From positions 1-64,000 of the forward strand of contig DATJQJ010000022.1 in the NCBI GenBank assembly GCA_035505975.1: 64,000 nucleotides of DNA, written 5' to 3'. This DNA comes from CAIKOD01 sp035505975 (GTDB taxonomy: Archaea > Halobacteriota > Methanomicrobia > Methanomicrobiales > Methanospirillaceae). Positions 7,624 through 14,869 of the stretch are shown here, one piece after another; the first letter of the stretch is position 1, and each line of letters begins with the position of its first letter. The notes under the pieces are model-generated. The model ran no database searches, was not told the origin of the DNA, and worked only from the letters and a program-made list of their open reading frames with translations. The position numbers were made by a program, and so were the translations under genes.

Positions 7624-7965
7624 TTATTTCATCACTTCGTCGAGCTGTGCCTTCCCATATACATATGCAGGCATCCCTGCGAGAAGGAACGCGACCCTGA
7701 GCGCCTCTTCTACCTCTTTCTTGGTGACACCGAGTTTCGAAGCCCCGAGCAACTGGGCATGGGTGGCGTGCTGGTCACGCAGCGATGCAGCGATTGCGAT
7801 TGCAATCAGTTTCTTCGTCTTCCGCGTCAGGGCCCCGTCATCCCAGATATGGCCTTCCAGTTTCATGACCATCTGGTACATATCGGGGTCACTCACGGCC
7901 AGTCCTTCGAAGAATTTTGGTACTTTTCCGATTTGCTTCTCGAGTTCCTTGAGATCTTTCGTCAT
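7624..7965 (-). CDS. Carboxymuconolactone decarboxylase / AhpD-like protein
   Basis: A 113-residue all-helical protein of the CMD/AhpD family. The segment ALTRKTKKLIAIAIAASLRD followed by QHATHAQLLGASKLGVTKKE matches the family core. The usual AhpD Cys-x2-Cys pair is absent: the place is held by DQHATH, so a disulfide-based peroxiredoxin reductase role is doubtful although the His is kept. It lies five bases after the desulforedoxin stop and before the peroxiredoxin gene, which supports a role beside peroxide defence. Confidence 0.85.
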   Translation of the reverse strand: MTKDLKELEKQIGKVPKFFEGLAVSDPDMYQMVMKLEGHIWDDGALTRKTKKLIAIAIAASLRDQHATHAQLLGASKLGVTKKEVEEALRVAFLLAGMPAYVYGKAQLDEVMK

Positions 7966-7969
7966 TTTT

Positions 7970-8098
7970 TCACCCGCTCACGAGTTTCATCGGCTCCCCG
8001 CAGCAGACCAGTTCTCCTCCGCCGACGGTTTTCACGACCACGACATTGCCACAGATCTCACATTCGTAGACCTGGCCTTCCTTTGATACATTGACCAA
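7970..8098 (-). CDS. Desulforedoxin-like mini-protein (desulfoferrodoxin N-domain)
   Basis: A 42-residue protein not obvious in ORF lists because it uses a TTG start. A full AGGAGG ribosome site lies nine bases before TTG at 8098. Four cysteines form a rubredoxin-like Fe(SCys)4 site: CEIC at the front and the adjacent pair in GGGELVCCGEPMKL. This is the signature of desulforedoxin and of the N-terminal domain of desulfoferrodoxin. It would act as a small electron carrier. It is the first gene of the run leading into AhpD-like, peroxiredoxin and the two flavoproteins, seven bases before the next start codon. Confidence 0.85.
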   Translation of the reverse strand: MVNVSKEGQVYECEICGNVVVVKTVGGGELVCCGEPMKLVSG

Positions 8099-8148
8099 GG
8101 TTTTGTGCCTCCTGTAATGTTTCAATGCTAATCCAGAAGTCTTCCGGG

Positions 8149-8158
8149 TATATAAAAA
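8149..8158 (-). promoter_or_regulatory. TATA box of the peroxiredoxin operon
   Basis: On the minus strand TTTTTATATA precedes the desulforedoxin TTG by about 55 bases, leaving a leader of roughly 25-30 bases that includes the AGGAGG ribosome site. It is a strong archaeal TATA element for the five-gene redox unit. Confidence 0.65.
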
Positions 8159-8342
8159 GATTGTTAGTTTCTCAGGGTTGCCATGATGTGGGCTCAGGGA
8201 TTTTCATACTGTCCTGGTCCGGACAGATTATCTGGTCTCCGGGCAGGGAAACGCGAGATACGTTACAACTGTTACGAGATTAGAATCCGTTCAGGGGAGA
8301 GAACAATCCCACGAAAGTTTAAAAGAAGGATGAGAAAAAGCC

Positions 8343-8573
8343 TTATTGGAAACTCTTGCCCCGTTTTGGGGGATTTTTTACGTCCTCGGCGGTTTTTATA
8401 TCCGGGCGGATATGAGTCATCGGAAAACACTGATATTCCTCGCATGCACAGTGGGGGCACTTCCTCAGGTCCTGCTCGCTCTTGTCAAGTTCATATTCAC
8501 GACCGCAATCGAGGCAGACATATTTTCCCGGGCCGACTTTCTCTCCAGCTGAATACTTCTTCTGTTCGGTCAA
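8343..8573 (-). CDS. Rubredoxin-like zinc-ribbon protein
   Basis: A 76-residue protein with two knuckles, YVCLDCGREYEL and KCPHCACEEYQ, after a GPGKY segment. This is the layout of small GxGxYxC-type ribbons that bind zinc or iron. A longer start at GTG 8582 exists, but AGGTGA placed five or six bases before TTG 8573 supports the shorter form. The C terminus is charged and lacks motifs. Its neighbours all handle oxygen stress or electron transfer, so an electron-carrier role is possible; a plain structural zinc ribbon is equally possible. Confidence 0.75.
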   Translation of the reverse strand: MTEQKKYSAGEKVGPGKYVCLDCGREYELDKSEQDLRKCPHCACEEYQCFPMTHIRPDIKTAEDVKNPPKRGKSFQ

Positions 8574-8736
8574 AGATTTCACCTACTGCTGATATGGGGC
8601 CGACACTTATTTATTATTTTTGATTGTTCCCCTCAAACAGGGTTTTTTGGGGAAATATCCATTTTGTTACCAATTCAGGAGTTCCGATCTTCTGGCCCCG
8701 GCATATCTATAAGATACACCAGTCTTACCTCATACC

Positions 8737-9363
8737 ATGGGCAGGAAGATTATCGGGTTGCTCGGGAGCCCCCTCGAGCACGGGAACACCGCAAAACTCC
8801 TCGACCAGGCACTGCTTGGGGCCCGGGTTGCGGGGTGTGAGGTCGAGAAGATCGTCGTCCCCTTCATGGATTTCGAGCCGTGTATGGAGATGATGTTCTG
8901 TAAAGAGCACGAAATCTGCCAGATGGAAGATGATATGACCCCGATGTACGGGAAAATCCGTGAGGCTGACAGCCTGGTCATTGCAACACCAATCATGACA
9001 ATGGGGATCCCGGGAAAACTGAAGGGGTTCATGGACCGTTTCCAGGTCTTCTTCATGGCAAAATATGTTAGAAAACACCCGATGGTAGACCGCTCCGTCG
9101 GAAAACACAGGAGGGCCCTGTTCATCGCTATTTCGGGGATGAACCTGCCTGAGGTATTCGATGGGGCGAAAATGACAGTCAGGGCCTTTCTCGACATTAT
9201 CGACTGCGCGTACTGGGATGAACTGCTTGTCAGGGACATGGATACGATCATGGATATCGAGACCCGTCAGGATCTTCAGAAAAAAGCATATGAAAAGGGG
9301 CACGAACTGGGCATGCTTCTGACCAAAGAACCCGGGGTCGCTCCCGCCGGAGATAAACAATGA
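8737..9363 (+). CDS. Isf-like flavoprotein lacking one cluster cysteine
   Basis: A 208-residue flavodoxin-fold paralogue of the two iron-sulfur flavoproteins at 5.7-6.9 kb, with FMN loop GSPLEHGNTAK. In the cluster segment residues 49-61 read CMEMMFCKEHEIC: the first, third and fourth cysteines are kept (49, 55, 61) but the second is Met52. A [4Fe-4S] cluster would therefore lack one protein ligand, so the enzyme may carry a labile, substrate-accessible or no cluster. A TATA-like CTATAAG near 8708 suggests a very short leader. It faces the opposite way to the other redox genes. Confidence 0.85.
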   Translation: MGRKIIGLLGSPLEHGNTAKLLDQALLGARVAGCEVEKIVVPFMDFEPCMEMMFCKEHEICQMEDDMTPMYGKIREADSLVIATPIMTMGIPGKLKGFMDRFQVFFMAKYVRKHPMVDRSVGKHRRALFIAISGMNLPEVFDGAKMTVRAFLDIIDCAYWDELLVRDMDTIMDIETRQDLQKKAYEKGHELGMLLTKEPGVAPAGDKQ

Positions 9364-9548
9364 CGACCAGACCCGTGGACAGACGACAGAAACGAGAAAA
9401 ATCCGGGAAAGCATGATGATGCGGGCCCGGAAAAAGGAATATGAGAAGAAAAAAACCTCTCTGATGGCAACCCGGTCATCCGGGCCCGCCGTTTATCAGG
9501 ATGCCGGTCGGTAAGACATGGTACCAGTATGAAACCAGAGGCGGATTC

Positions 9549-9785
9549 ATGAATAAAAGAAATGATCCCATAAAGTTACCAAAGGAAAAGAAGGACGAGA
9601 TGGTCTCCCTGGTCAAAAATTATTTTCTTCGGGAGCGGGGGGAAGAGATAGGGAATCTGGCGGCTGTTCTGATATTAGACTTTATCACTGAAGAATTGGC
9701 GCCTGAATTCTATAACCAGGGAGTCATGGATTCTTATCGTTGTATGCAGGAAATGGTCGAAGACTTATTGGCAATCCAAAAATAA
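9549..9785 (+). CDS. DUF2164 family protein
   Basis: A 78-residue acidic helical protein. The string KLPKEKKDEMVSLVKNYF, then RGEEIGNLAAVLILDFITEE and YNQGVMDS, matches the small DUF2164 family found in bacteria and some archaea. Its function is not known. I chose the ATG at 9549 because family members start just before this lysine-rich helix; upstream in-frame sequence looks untranslated. It stands alone between a flavoprotein gene and radC, with no evident operon. Confidence 0.75.
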   Translation: MNKRNDPIKLPKEKKDEMVSLVKNYFLRERGEEIGNLAAVLILDFITEELAPEFYNQGVMDSYRCMQEMVEDLLAIQK

Positions 9786-9882
9786 TGCCCAGGTGCCGGT
9801 GCCCGCGACCAGATCAGTCCTCACATGCCAGGACCATACAAGGTCTTCTGGATGGGTGAAAAGATTATCCGCACGGGACGGC

Positions 9883-10551
9883 TCAGAGGAACCCCTTCTC
9901 TTTCATCGAGAGATAGCCATTTCTCGTGACGATCAGGTGGTCGAGGACCCGGATACCAAGGATACCTCCGGCTTCCGTCAGTTGCCTGGTTACCTCCAGG
10001 TCCTGCTGGCTCGGTTCGAGGGTCCCGGACGGGTGGTTATGGACACAGATAACAGAGGCCGCCCTGTCGGTTATCGCATCGGCGAAGACCTCGCGGGGGT
10101 GGACGAGGCTGTGGTTGAGGAGACCTACGGTGATGATGCGGTTCCCGAGCACTTCCCCTGCCCCGTTGAGGGTGATGCAGACGAAGTGCTCCTGTTTTTT
10201 GAATTCGATGCCGTTTAACATGGCGATAACATCTTCCGGACGCGACACGCGTAGGACTTTCCCCGGGTCCTTCTCAGGATACCTCCTCGACAGCTCGAAG
10301 CAGGCAGAAATCTGGGCGGCTTTCGCCGGCCCCATGCCATGGACCGATTCCATTTTCTCATAGGTCAGGTTTTCCCGTCCTGCCTTGAGCTCCCTGGCAA
10401 TCTCTCCTGCCACTGATAATACATCCGTGCCCCTGACACCGCGCCCGATTATAGCGGCAATCAATTCCTGGTCTGACAATGCCGCAGGGCCGAGACGTCG
10501 GATTTTTTCCCGTGGCCTGTCACATTCAGGCATCTGCACCATCTTTTTCAT
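9883..10551 (-). CDS. radC: RadC family JAB/MPN domain protein
   Basis: A 222-residue protein with an N-terminal helix-hairpin-helix region (ESVHGMGPAKAAQI) and a C-terminal JAB1/MPN domain. The metal site is complete: Glu in VHPREVF, then HNHPSG with a downstream Asp in EPSQQDLEVT. RadC proteins were once linked to DNA repair, but the biochemical role is unsettled. The length and order are normal for the family. It is transcribed alone, opposite to the flanking genes. Confidence 0.92.
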   Translation of the reverse strand: MKKMVQMPECDRPREKIRRLGPAALSDQELIAAIIGRGVRGTDVLSVAGEIARELKAGRENLTYEKMESVHGMGPAKAAQISACFELSRRYPEKDPGKVLRVSRPEDVIAMLNGIEFKKQEHFVCITLNGAGEVLGNRIITVGLLNHSLVHPREVFADAITDRAASVICVHNHPSGTLEPSQQDLEVTRQLTEAGGILGIRVLDHLIVTRNGYLSMKEKGFL

Positions 10552-10718
10552 AAACCACCATGTATTCCTGACAGGACCCAGGTCCCATTCTGAAACGGGA
10601 ACGAACCCCGGACAGAAACATGGTGTATCCGTCCCTAAAGAGATGCTGATCTGTTGCCGAAGACCCTTCAGACTGGCACTCCCGGGACCGGGCGTTTCCG
10701 AACGATGAATAATGTTAT

Positions 10719-10736
10719 TATGGAATTTGTTCCATA
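10719..10736 (+). promoter_or_regulatory. Perfect palindrome at the rubrerythrin promoter
   Basis: TATGGAA-TTTG-TTCCATA, a perfect 7-4-7 inverted repeat, ends nine bases before the rubrerythrin ATG at 10746. AT-rich DNA (AATGTTATTATGG) just before it may be the TATA region. A repressor bound here would block the transcription start, as expected for a redox-regulated gene. Confidence 0.6.
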
Positions 10737-10745
10737 TGCAAAGTT

Positions 10746-11246
10746 ATGGCAACGAAGGAAAATGCAATGGAGGCATTTGCCGGCGAATCCCAGGCAAACC
10801 GGAAGTACACGGCATTTGCCGAAAAAGCTCTGGAAGAAGGATTCCCCAATGTATCGAAGATTTTTAAGGCTGCCGCCGAAGCCGAAGGGATCCATGCGAA
10901 ACGTCTCCTGAAAGTGCTCGGAACGATCGGCAAAACCGAGAACAACCTTAAAGCCTCGTTTGAAGGGGAGACTCACGAATACACTCAAATGTACCCTGAG
11001 TTTGTAAAGACCGGAGAGGCAGAGAAACAGAGCGAAGCAGTGATAGCGTTTGCATATGCGATGAAGGCCGAGGAAGTTCACGCAGGTCTCTACAAGGAAG
11101 CGCTTAAAATGGTTGGCACCGGCAAGGACATGTCGTCGAGGAAGGTTCTCCTCTGCCCGATATGCGGAAACATATTTCTTGGGGATGCCCCGGACAGATG
11201 TCCGATCTGCAATGCTTTCCGCAAGGTCTTCCGGGAAATTGAGTAA
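10746..11246 (+). CDS. rbr: Rubrerythrin
   Basis: A 166-residue peroxidase. The N-terminal four-helix bundle carries diiron ligands in FAGESQANRKY, AEAEGIHAKR and KAEEVHAGLY (ExxH motifs). The C terminus is a rubredoxin domain with LCPICGNIF and RCPICNAF. Rubrerythrin reduces hydrogen peroxide with electrons from rubredoxin or NADH-linked partners in anaerobes. The length is slightly below the classic 190 residues, the shorter archaeal form. It stands between radC and the glutaredoxin-thioredoxin reductase gene; the palindrome before it suggests stress control. Confidence 0.95.
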   Translation: MATKENAMEAFAGESQANRKYTAFAEKALEEGFPNVSKIFKAAAEAEGIHAKRLLKVLGTIGKTENNLKASFEGETHEYTQMYPEFVKTGEAEKQSEAVIAFAYAMKAEEVHAGLYKEALKMVGTGKDMSSRKVLLCPICGNIFLGDAPDRCPICNAFRKVFREIE

Positions 11247-11317
11247 GAATCACCCCCGTACCCTTTTATACGACTACGTTTTCAGATGGCCAGGGGAGAT
11301 CAGAATCCTTTTATCCG

Positions 11318-11331
11318 GGGAACACGTTCCC
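11318..11331 (+). promoter_or_regulatory. Palindrome upstream of the thioredoxin reductase fusion gene
   Basis: GGGAAC-AC-GTTCCC is a perfect 6-2-6 inverted repeat about 55 bases before the start at 11386. An AT-rich box (CATATCATAATAAT, near 11350) lies between. It could be an operator or chance; the position upstream of a TATA-like element suits an activator site. Confidence 0.35.
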
Positions 11332-11385
11332 TACGTCTGCCGACGCACCATATCATAATAATTCATCGCATGAAATGAGGTAACA

Positions 11386-12537
11386 ATGCCCAAGGTAACC
11401 GTATACTCCACAAAAAACTGCCCGTATTGCAGGATGGCGAAAGCGTTCCTCGAGAAACACGGGGTACCGTATACCAGTATCGACGTAGGCGAGGACGCTG
11501 TCCAGGCCCAGAAGATGATCGATTTGTCGGGACAGCGGGGTGTCCCCGTCACCGTCATCGACAACGAGGTCATCGTAGGGTTCGATGCCCAGCGGCTCAA
11601 CGAATTGTTCGGGAACGAAGAACCCGGCGATATCGTCGATGTGCTCATTATCGGGGCAGGGCCCGCCGGGCTCACCGCTGCGGTGTATTGTGCCCGCAAA
11701 TCACTAAGGGCCAAACTAATCTCTGAAAATATCGGGGGGCAGGCCCTGGAGAGCTGGGCCATTGAAAATTATATGGGATACCGGATGATTACCGGCGACG
11801 AACTGATGAAGAAGTTTGAGGAGCAGGTCAGGTCGCAGAATATCAGTCTCGGTCTCGACCAGGCATCTGACATATCAGTAGCAGAAGGGATATTCACGGT
11901 CCACACGGTATCGGGTGCCGAATACCGGGCATACAGCATCATCTTCTGTGCAGGCATGAAGCCCAAAAAGCTCGGGGTTGAGGGCGAGGAAAAGTATCTC
12001 GGCAGGGGACTTTCAGTCTGCTCGACCTGCGATGGGCCTCTTTACAGAAACAAGGAGGTCGCAGTTGTCGGGGGTGGCAACTCTGCCCTGTCGACGGCCA
12101 TCGAGATGAGTAAGATTACGAAGAGGGTCCACCTGATCGTCAGGAGCACGATCAGGGCCGACGACATTTATATAAAACTTCTGAAAGAACAGAACAACAT
12201 AGAATTGCATCCCAATTCTGTAATCACGACGATACAGGGGGACAAATTCCTGACCGGAATCTCGATCCTTAACAAAGAGACCGGTATGGAGACTCACCTT
12301 GCCCTCGACGGGGTTTTTGCCGAGATCGGATGGGTGCCGAACACGGAATTTGTCAGGGGATTCATCGATCTCAATGATGCCGGTGAAATTATCGTCGACG
12401 TCAACTGTCATACCAATGTACCCGGGATATTCGCCGCCGGCGATGTGACCAATGTCAAGGGAAAACAGATTATTATCGCTTCGGGAGAAGGTGCGAAGGC
12501 GGCACTCGAAGCTCAGGAATACCTGATGCGACAATGA
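11386..12537 (+). CDS. Glutaredoxin-thioredoxin reductase fusion
   Basis: A 383-residue fusion. Residues 1-76 form a glutaredoxin-like domain with active site CPYC at 12-15 and the cis-Pro segment RGVPVTVID. From about residue 83 a complete thioredoxin reductase follows: FAD site IIGAGPAGLTAA, redox disulfide CSTC at 212-215, pyridine-nucleotide site VVGGGNSALS and the C-terminal GIFAAGDV. The CSTCDG sequence differs slightly from the usual CATCDG. Fusion implies that electrons pass from the reductase to its own thiol carrier. A Methanomicrobiales enzyme may use F420 or NADPH; the donor is not visible. It ends the redox island. Confidence 0.92.
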   Translation: MPKVTVYSTKNCPYCRMAKAFLEKHGVPYTSIDVGEDAVQAQKMIDLSGQRGVPVTVIDNEVIVGFDAQRLNELFGNEEPGDIVDVLIIGAGPAGLTAAVYCARKSLRAKLISENIGGQALESWAIENYMGYRMITGDELMKKFEEQVRSQNISLGLDQASDISVAEGIFTVHTVSGAEYRAYSIIFCAGMKPKKLGVEGEEKYLGRGLSVCSTCDGPLYRNKEVAVVGGGNSALSTAIEMSKITKRVHLIVRSTIRADDIYIKLLKEQNNIELHPNSVITTIQGDKFLTGISILNKETGMETHLALDGVFAEIGWVPNTEFVRGFIDLNDAGEIIVDVNCHTNVPGIFAAGDVTNVKGKQIIIASGEGAKAALEAQEYLMRQ

Positions 12538-12539
12538 AA

Positions 12540-12570
12540 GGTTGAAAAACGACAATCAACCTGAATTTTT
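12540..12570. terminator. Hairpin with T-run between convergent genes
   Basis: GGTTGA at 12540-12545 and TCAACC at 12556-12561 form a perfect six-pair stem, followed by TGAA and TTTTT at 12566-12570. It ends the thioredoxin reductase transcript. The right arm overlaps the stop codon of the convergent methyltransferase gene. Confidence 0.55.
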
Positions 12571-13848
12571 CCTGAACAGTACTATCCTGTTGGTATTCGT
12601 CCCGGACCTGTTATTGTCGATCCCCCAGATATTGGATGTCTTTGTGAATTGTTGTTCGTTCATCAGTAATCCCTGACACTCGAACCCCGCCACTTCTCCG
12701 GCTGGGATTACAGATTCTTCAAGCAGGACGGTGCCTTTTCGCACTTCTCCGACTTCGAAGGCGACCCAACCGCCTTTCCGCGTGATCCGGAACAACTCGA
12801 CGAACACGTTCCGTATCATATCTGCCCACTGGGCGACGGAAGACGTCATGGTAATGGATCTGCCCACCTCCCGGTCATCGATCCTGTTAAACCAGCAACG
12901 GAGCCAGTTGTCCTGGGAATATTGGACGATATTCAGGAACGGCGGCGATGTAACGGTAAGGGTGACGCTCTCGTCCTCGATCTCAGGAGTATGCGAGGCG
13001 TCGCAGGAGAGAAACAGGCCATGCGACCCTGCAGACTGAAGAGACTTTTTCTGCTCCGTTGTGACCGTCCTCTTGAGGCTCCTGGTCTTTTTCACAATCA
13101 GCTGATGGGTATCGCGGTAAGGGGGGACCTGGGCACGTTTTTTATTGATCCTCTCCTGGGAACCGGCAGAGACAGCCTGGTTCGGAGGTAGCGTATATAC
13201 CGAAAAAAAGCCGCTGGAATGCCCGGTAAGGCGGTTGGTGGCGATCATCCTGATCCACGCGTCGATATCATCCTCCAACCCATGGTCCTTCTGCCCTGTA
13301 AGGTACTCTCTGAGCGCGAGGATCTCCCTTTCGGTATCCCGGTGAAAAAACATGGAAACGTCGATCCCGGCATCGTCATGTTCGGGAGTGTTTGGGATCG
13401 CCTCAAGTCGCCTCGTTACCTCCTCGCCTGTCGGTACAAAAAACCTGGGTTCTGTCAGGATCCTCGAAAGCGGGTTGATGTCGTTCGTTGCAACCCTCCG
13501 TCCGAGGAGGCCTGCCTCGAGAGCTGTAGTCCCCCGGCCACCAAACGGGTCGTACACGACGTCTCCCTCGACCGTAAGATGCCTGATGAAAAAACCTGGT
13601 AACTGGGGTTTGAAACATGCCCGGTAGGATATTTCGTGGATGGAAGAGGCCCTTCTCTGGCCGGATGTCCAGAATTCCCCCCGAAACCGCTGGAACTGCT
13701 TTCCGGACAGGTCAAAAAAATCACGTCCGGCTGGTTGTCCGTCGGTCCCATAAAATTCCGGATCCCCCGGTGGTAACCGGTTCCGGGAACCGTGAACAGG
13801 CTCATCGGATCCCGGAATGTCAGGATCGTGGGATACCCTGGGGACCAT
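12556..13848 (-). CDS. Solitary site-specific DNA methyltransferase
   Basis: A 430-residue AdoMet-dependent DNA base methyltransferase. The AdoMet-binding motif DPFGGRGTT lies near residue 100 and the catalytic SPPF motif of N4-cytosine/N6-adenine enzymes near residue 285-290. The region between them would hold the target recognition part. The C terminus has GGWVAFEVGEVR, as in motif V/VI strands. No restriction endonuclease or specificity gene is next to it. The first ATG at 13848 gives a proline-rich N terminus unlike the rest, so an inner start is possible. It is convergent with the thioredoxin reductase fusion gene. Confidence 0.85.
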   Translation of the reverse strand: MVPRVSHDPDIPGSDEPVHGSRNRLPPGDPEFYGTDGQPAGRDFFDLSGKQFQRFRGEFWTSGQRRASSIHEISYRACFKPQLPGFFIRHLTVEGDVVYDPFGGRGTTALEAGLLGRRVATNDINPLSRILTEPRFFVPTGEEVTRRLEAIPNTPEHDDAGIDVSMFFHRDTEREILALREYLTGQKDHGLEDDIDAWIRMIATNRLTGHSSGFFSVYTLPPNQAVSAGSQERINKKRAQVPPYRDTHQLIVKKTRSLKRTVTTEQKKSLQSAGSHGLFLSCDASHTPEIEDESVTLTVTSPPFLNIVQYSQDNWLRCWFNRIDDREVGRSITMTSSVAQWADMIRNVFVELFRITRKGGWVAFEVGEVRKGTVLLEESVIPAGEVAGFECQGLLMNEQQFTKTSNIWGIDNNRSGTNTNRIVLFRKNSG

Positions 13849-13942
13849 TGTGATTCAGGTTGGTGCTGCAGCGATAAAAATGAGTTCCCGGACCGAAGGA
13901 GAAAAGCATACTACATTAAACCTTATCGCCTAACCTGATATC

Positions 13943-14497
13943 ATGGATGAAATGCTTCGGAAAATAGTTCATTTCTTCCTCGGCCTCGGGATAGCGATAG
14001 CCATTCCCCTGTTCGACCGGCAGATGGTCCTTGCAGCATTCGTCATCGCAATCTTTGTCGGTTTCATCGTCTCCGATGCTCTGTCGAGGGGATACACAAT
14101 CCCCCTGATATCGCGGGTAATCGCGCTCCTGGAGCGGAAAGAGGTCCTTCCCGGAAAGGGGACTCTTTACTTTGCAATCGGTGTTTTTTTCTGCCTCGTA
14201 TTTTTCCCTCTGACGGTAGTAGTCCCCGCAGTAATCTGTCTTGCGGTCCTTGATGGGGTGGCCACGATCATAGGGATAAAATTCGGGCGTCACCGCATAT
14301 GGAAAGGCAAAAGTCTTGAGGGGACGCTGGCAGGAATCGGGGCAGCCATCGTTGCTCTCTTTCTTCTAACTCCCCTGTCCCCGATTCCAGTCCTGGCCGC
14401 GGCGGTTGTCGCAGGTATCGTTGAACTCCTTACCCCCGTAGACGACAACCTGCTGATCCCGGTGAGCGTGTGCATTGTCCTGACTCTTTTGCACTGA
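13943..14497 (+). CDS. Polyprenol/dolichol kinase-like membrane protein
   Basis: A 184-residue protein with six to seven membrane helices. It begins with a KIVHF motif, carries a cytidine nucleotide-type segment LAVLDGVATIIGIKFGRHRI and then GKSLEGTLAG; these three are shared by the CTP-dependent dolichol kinase and phosphatidate cytidylyltransferase superfamily. It probably phosphorylates or activates an isoprenoid lipid of the archaeal membrane or glycosylation path. The gene is alone; repeat copy C follows it. Confidence 0.8.
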   Translation: MDEMLRKIVHFFLGLGIAIAIPLFDRQMVLAAFVIAIFVGFIVSDALSRGYTIPLISRVIALLERKEVLPGKGTLYFAIGVFFCLVFFPLTVVVPAVICLAVLDGVATIIGIKFGRHRIWKGKSLEGTLAGIGAAIVALFLLTPLSPIPVLAAAVVAGIVELLTPVDDNLLIPVSVCIVLTLLH

Positions 14498-14645
14498 CAG
14501 GTTGGTCGAGAATGTCAGGGTATTGTCTACGAAGAAATAACATAAAAAAATGGTAAGGTACCACTGCTGCCCCTAATCTGCCAATAACTTGATTATTCTC
14601 CAAATAGTTGGGTTGGAAAAATCTCATTGATGAAAAATCAAAACA

Positions 14646-14800
14646 TCCGACAAGAGGGTATTTCACCCCCTCCCTGACCATCCCCCGTCAGGACAGCCAG
14701 TGGACAGGGTCGATCCTGATTAAGATTTCACCGGTTCCTGTACAGTCCCTATCCCAATCGGGGTTGCCACAGCGTGGCGGAGCCCCTGGAACGTCCGAAC
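14646..14800 (-). repeat. Dispersed structured intergenic repeat, copy C
   Basis: Reverse-oriented member of the family described for copy A. On its own strand it reads GGGGCTCCGCC near the start, CCCCGATTGGGATAG in the left arm, GGCTGTCCTGACGGGG in the right arm and GGGGGTGAAATACCC at the end. GATAG against CTGTC pairs with one G-U. It lies between two convergent genes. Confidence 0.8.
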
Positions 14801-14869
14801 ATGATAATTCACTTAAATCGTATTCGGGAAAGAACATCGGAAATAGAAGGACATTTTGAATAAAGGATA

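Noticed and set aside
12556..13848. Restriction-modification system
   Set aside because: Only the methyltransferase is present; neighbours are thioredoxin reductase and a lipid kinase-like gene.
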